In this document: piece by piece, positions 20,860 through 20,945 of the stretch
How positions within the stretch are numbered: the stretch's first letter is position 1
How the letters are laid out: the number at the start of each line of letters is the position of its first letter
Origin: Gallionella sp.
GTDB lineage: Bacteria > Pseudomonadota > Gammaproteobacteria > Burkholderiales > Gallionellaceae
Length of the DNA stretch: 20,945 nt
Assembly (NCBI GenBank): GCA_017880945.1
Contig: JADGRM010000006.1
Location: 1 to 20,945, forward strand
Reading direction: 5' to 3'
The notes under the pieces: model-generated
Database searches by the model: none
What the model saw: only the letters and a program-made list of their open reading frames with translations
Told to the model about the DNA's origin: nothing
Position numbers and translations under genes: made by a program

Positions 20860-20945
20860 CAGGTAGGTTCGAAACAGGCTGGGTGTATCTGGATAGCAAT
20901 GGTTCTGACGAATTATTGACAGGGTGGTGACGAAATGCTGACACT

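Overview
The window looks like a chromosomal segment of a betaproteobacterium, most likely of the Nitrosomonadales/Gallionellaceae type. This is inferred from protein similarity and from the gene order kdsD-kdsC-lptC-lptA-lptB-rpoN-hpf-ptsN-hprK-rapZ, which is typical of that class. No rRNA, tRNA or CRISPR array was seen.

Layout. (1) 1-1182: on the minus strand, a diheme cytochrome c cut by the window edge, preceded by a 34-residue single-span membrane protein. A candidate FNR-dependent class II promoter lies further upstream. (2) 1180-1826: a decayed locus. The C-terminal helix-turn-helix of an FNR-type regulator survives without the rest of its gene, next to a frameshifted transposase remnant. 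(3) 1853-3247: hemN, anaerobic haem synthesis, on the plus strand. (4) 3442-6837: asmA and mutY, probably co-transcribed. (5) 6838-10300: a repeat-rich accessory zone. It holds a DUF2971-like gene between two ~330-bp inverted repeats, ubiX, a Gx-transporter-family membrane protein and a NusG domain II protein, separated by at least six kinds of palindromic repeat. (6) 10314-17858: the long minus-strand cell-envelope and nitrogen-PTS regulatory block. It covers Kdo synthesis, the Lpt transporter, sigma-54, hibernation factor, EIIA-Ntr, HPr kinase and RapZ. Several junctions are ATGA stop/start overlaps. (7) 17999-19972: a divergent Kef-type cation/proton antiporter. (8) 20020-20706: a type IV pilin-like gene on the minus strand with a textbook sigma-54 promoter.

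How the parts connect. KdsD and KdsC make Kdo for the LPS core, and LptC, LptA and LptB move LPS to the outer membrane. RpoN, encoded in the same run, is the sigma factor expected to read the -24/-12 promoter of the pilin gene in this window. PtsN and HprK belong to the regulatory nitrogen-PTS branch, but no HPr or EI gene follows rapZ here. HemN, the FNR-type box, the FNR remnant and the cytochrome gene all point to a locus once organised around low-oxygen respiration.

The least expected material is the repeat content. A 50-bp imperfect palindrome occurs three times (3281, 6938, 8123). The copies differ at five base-paired positions in compensatory ways, and one copy sits inside a larger repeat whose sister copy lacks it at that point. 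That is direct evidence of a small mobile, structure-conserved element. No complete new multi-gene system was identified.
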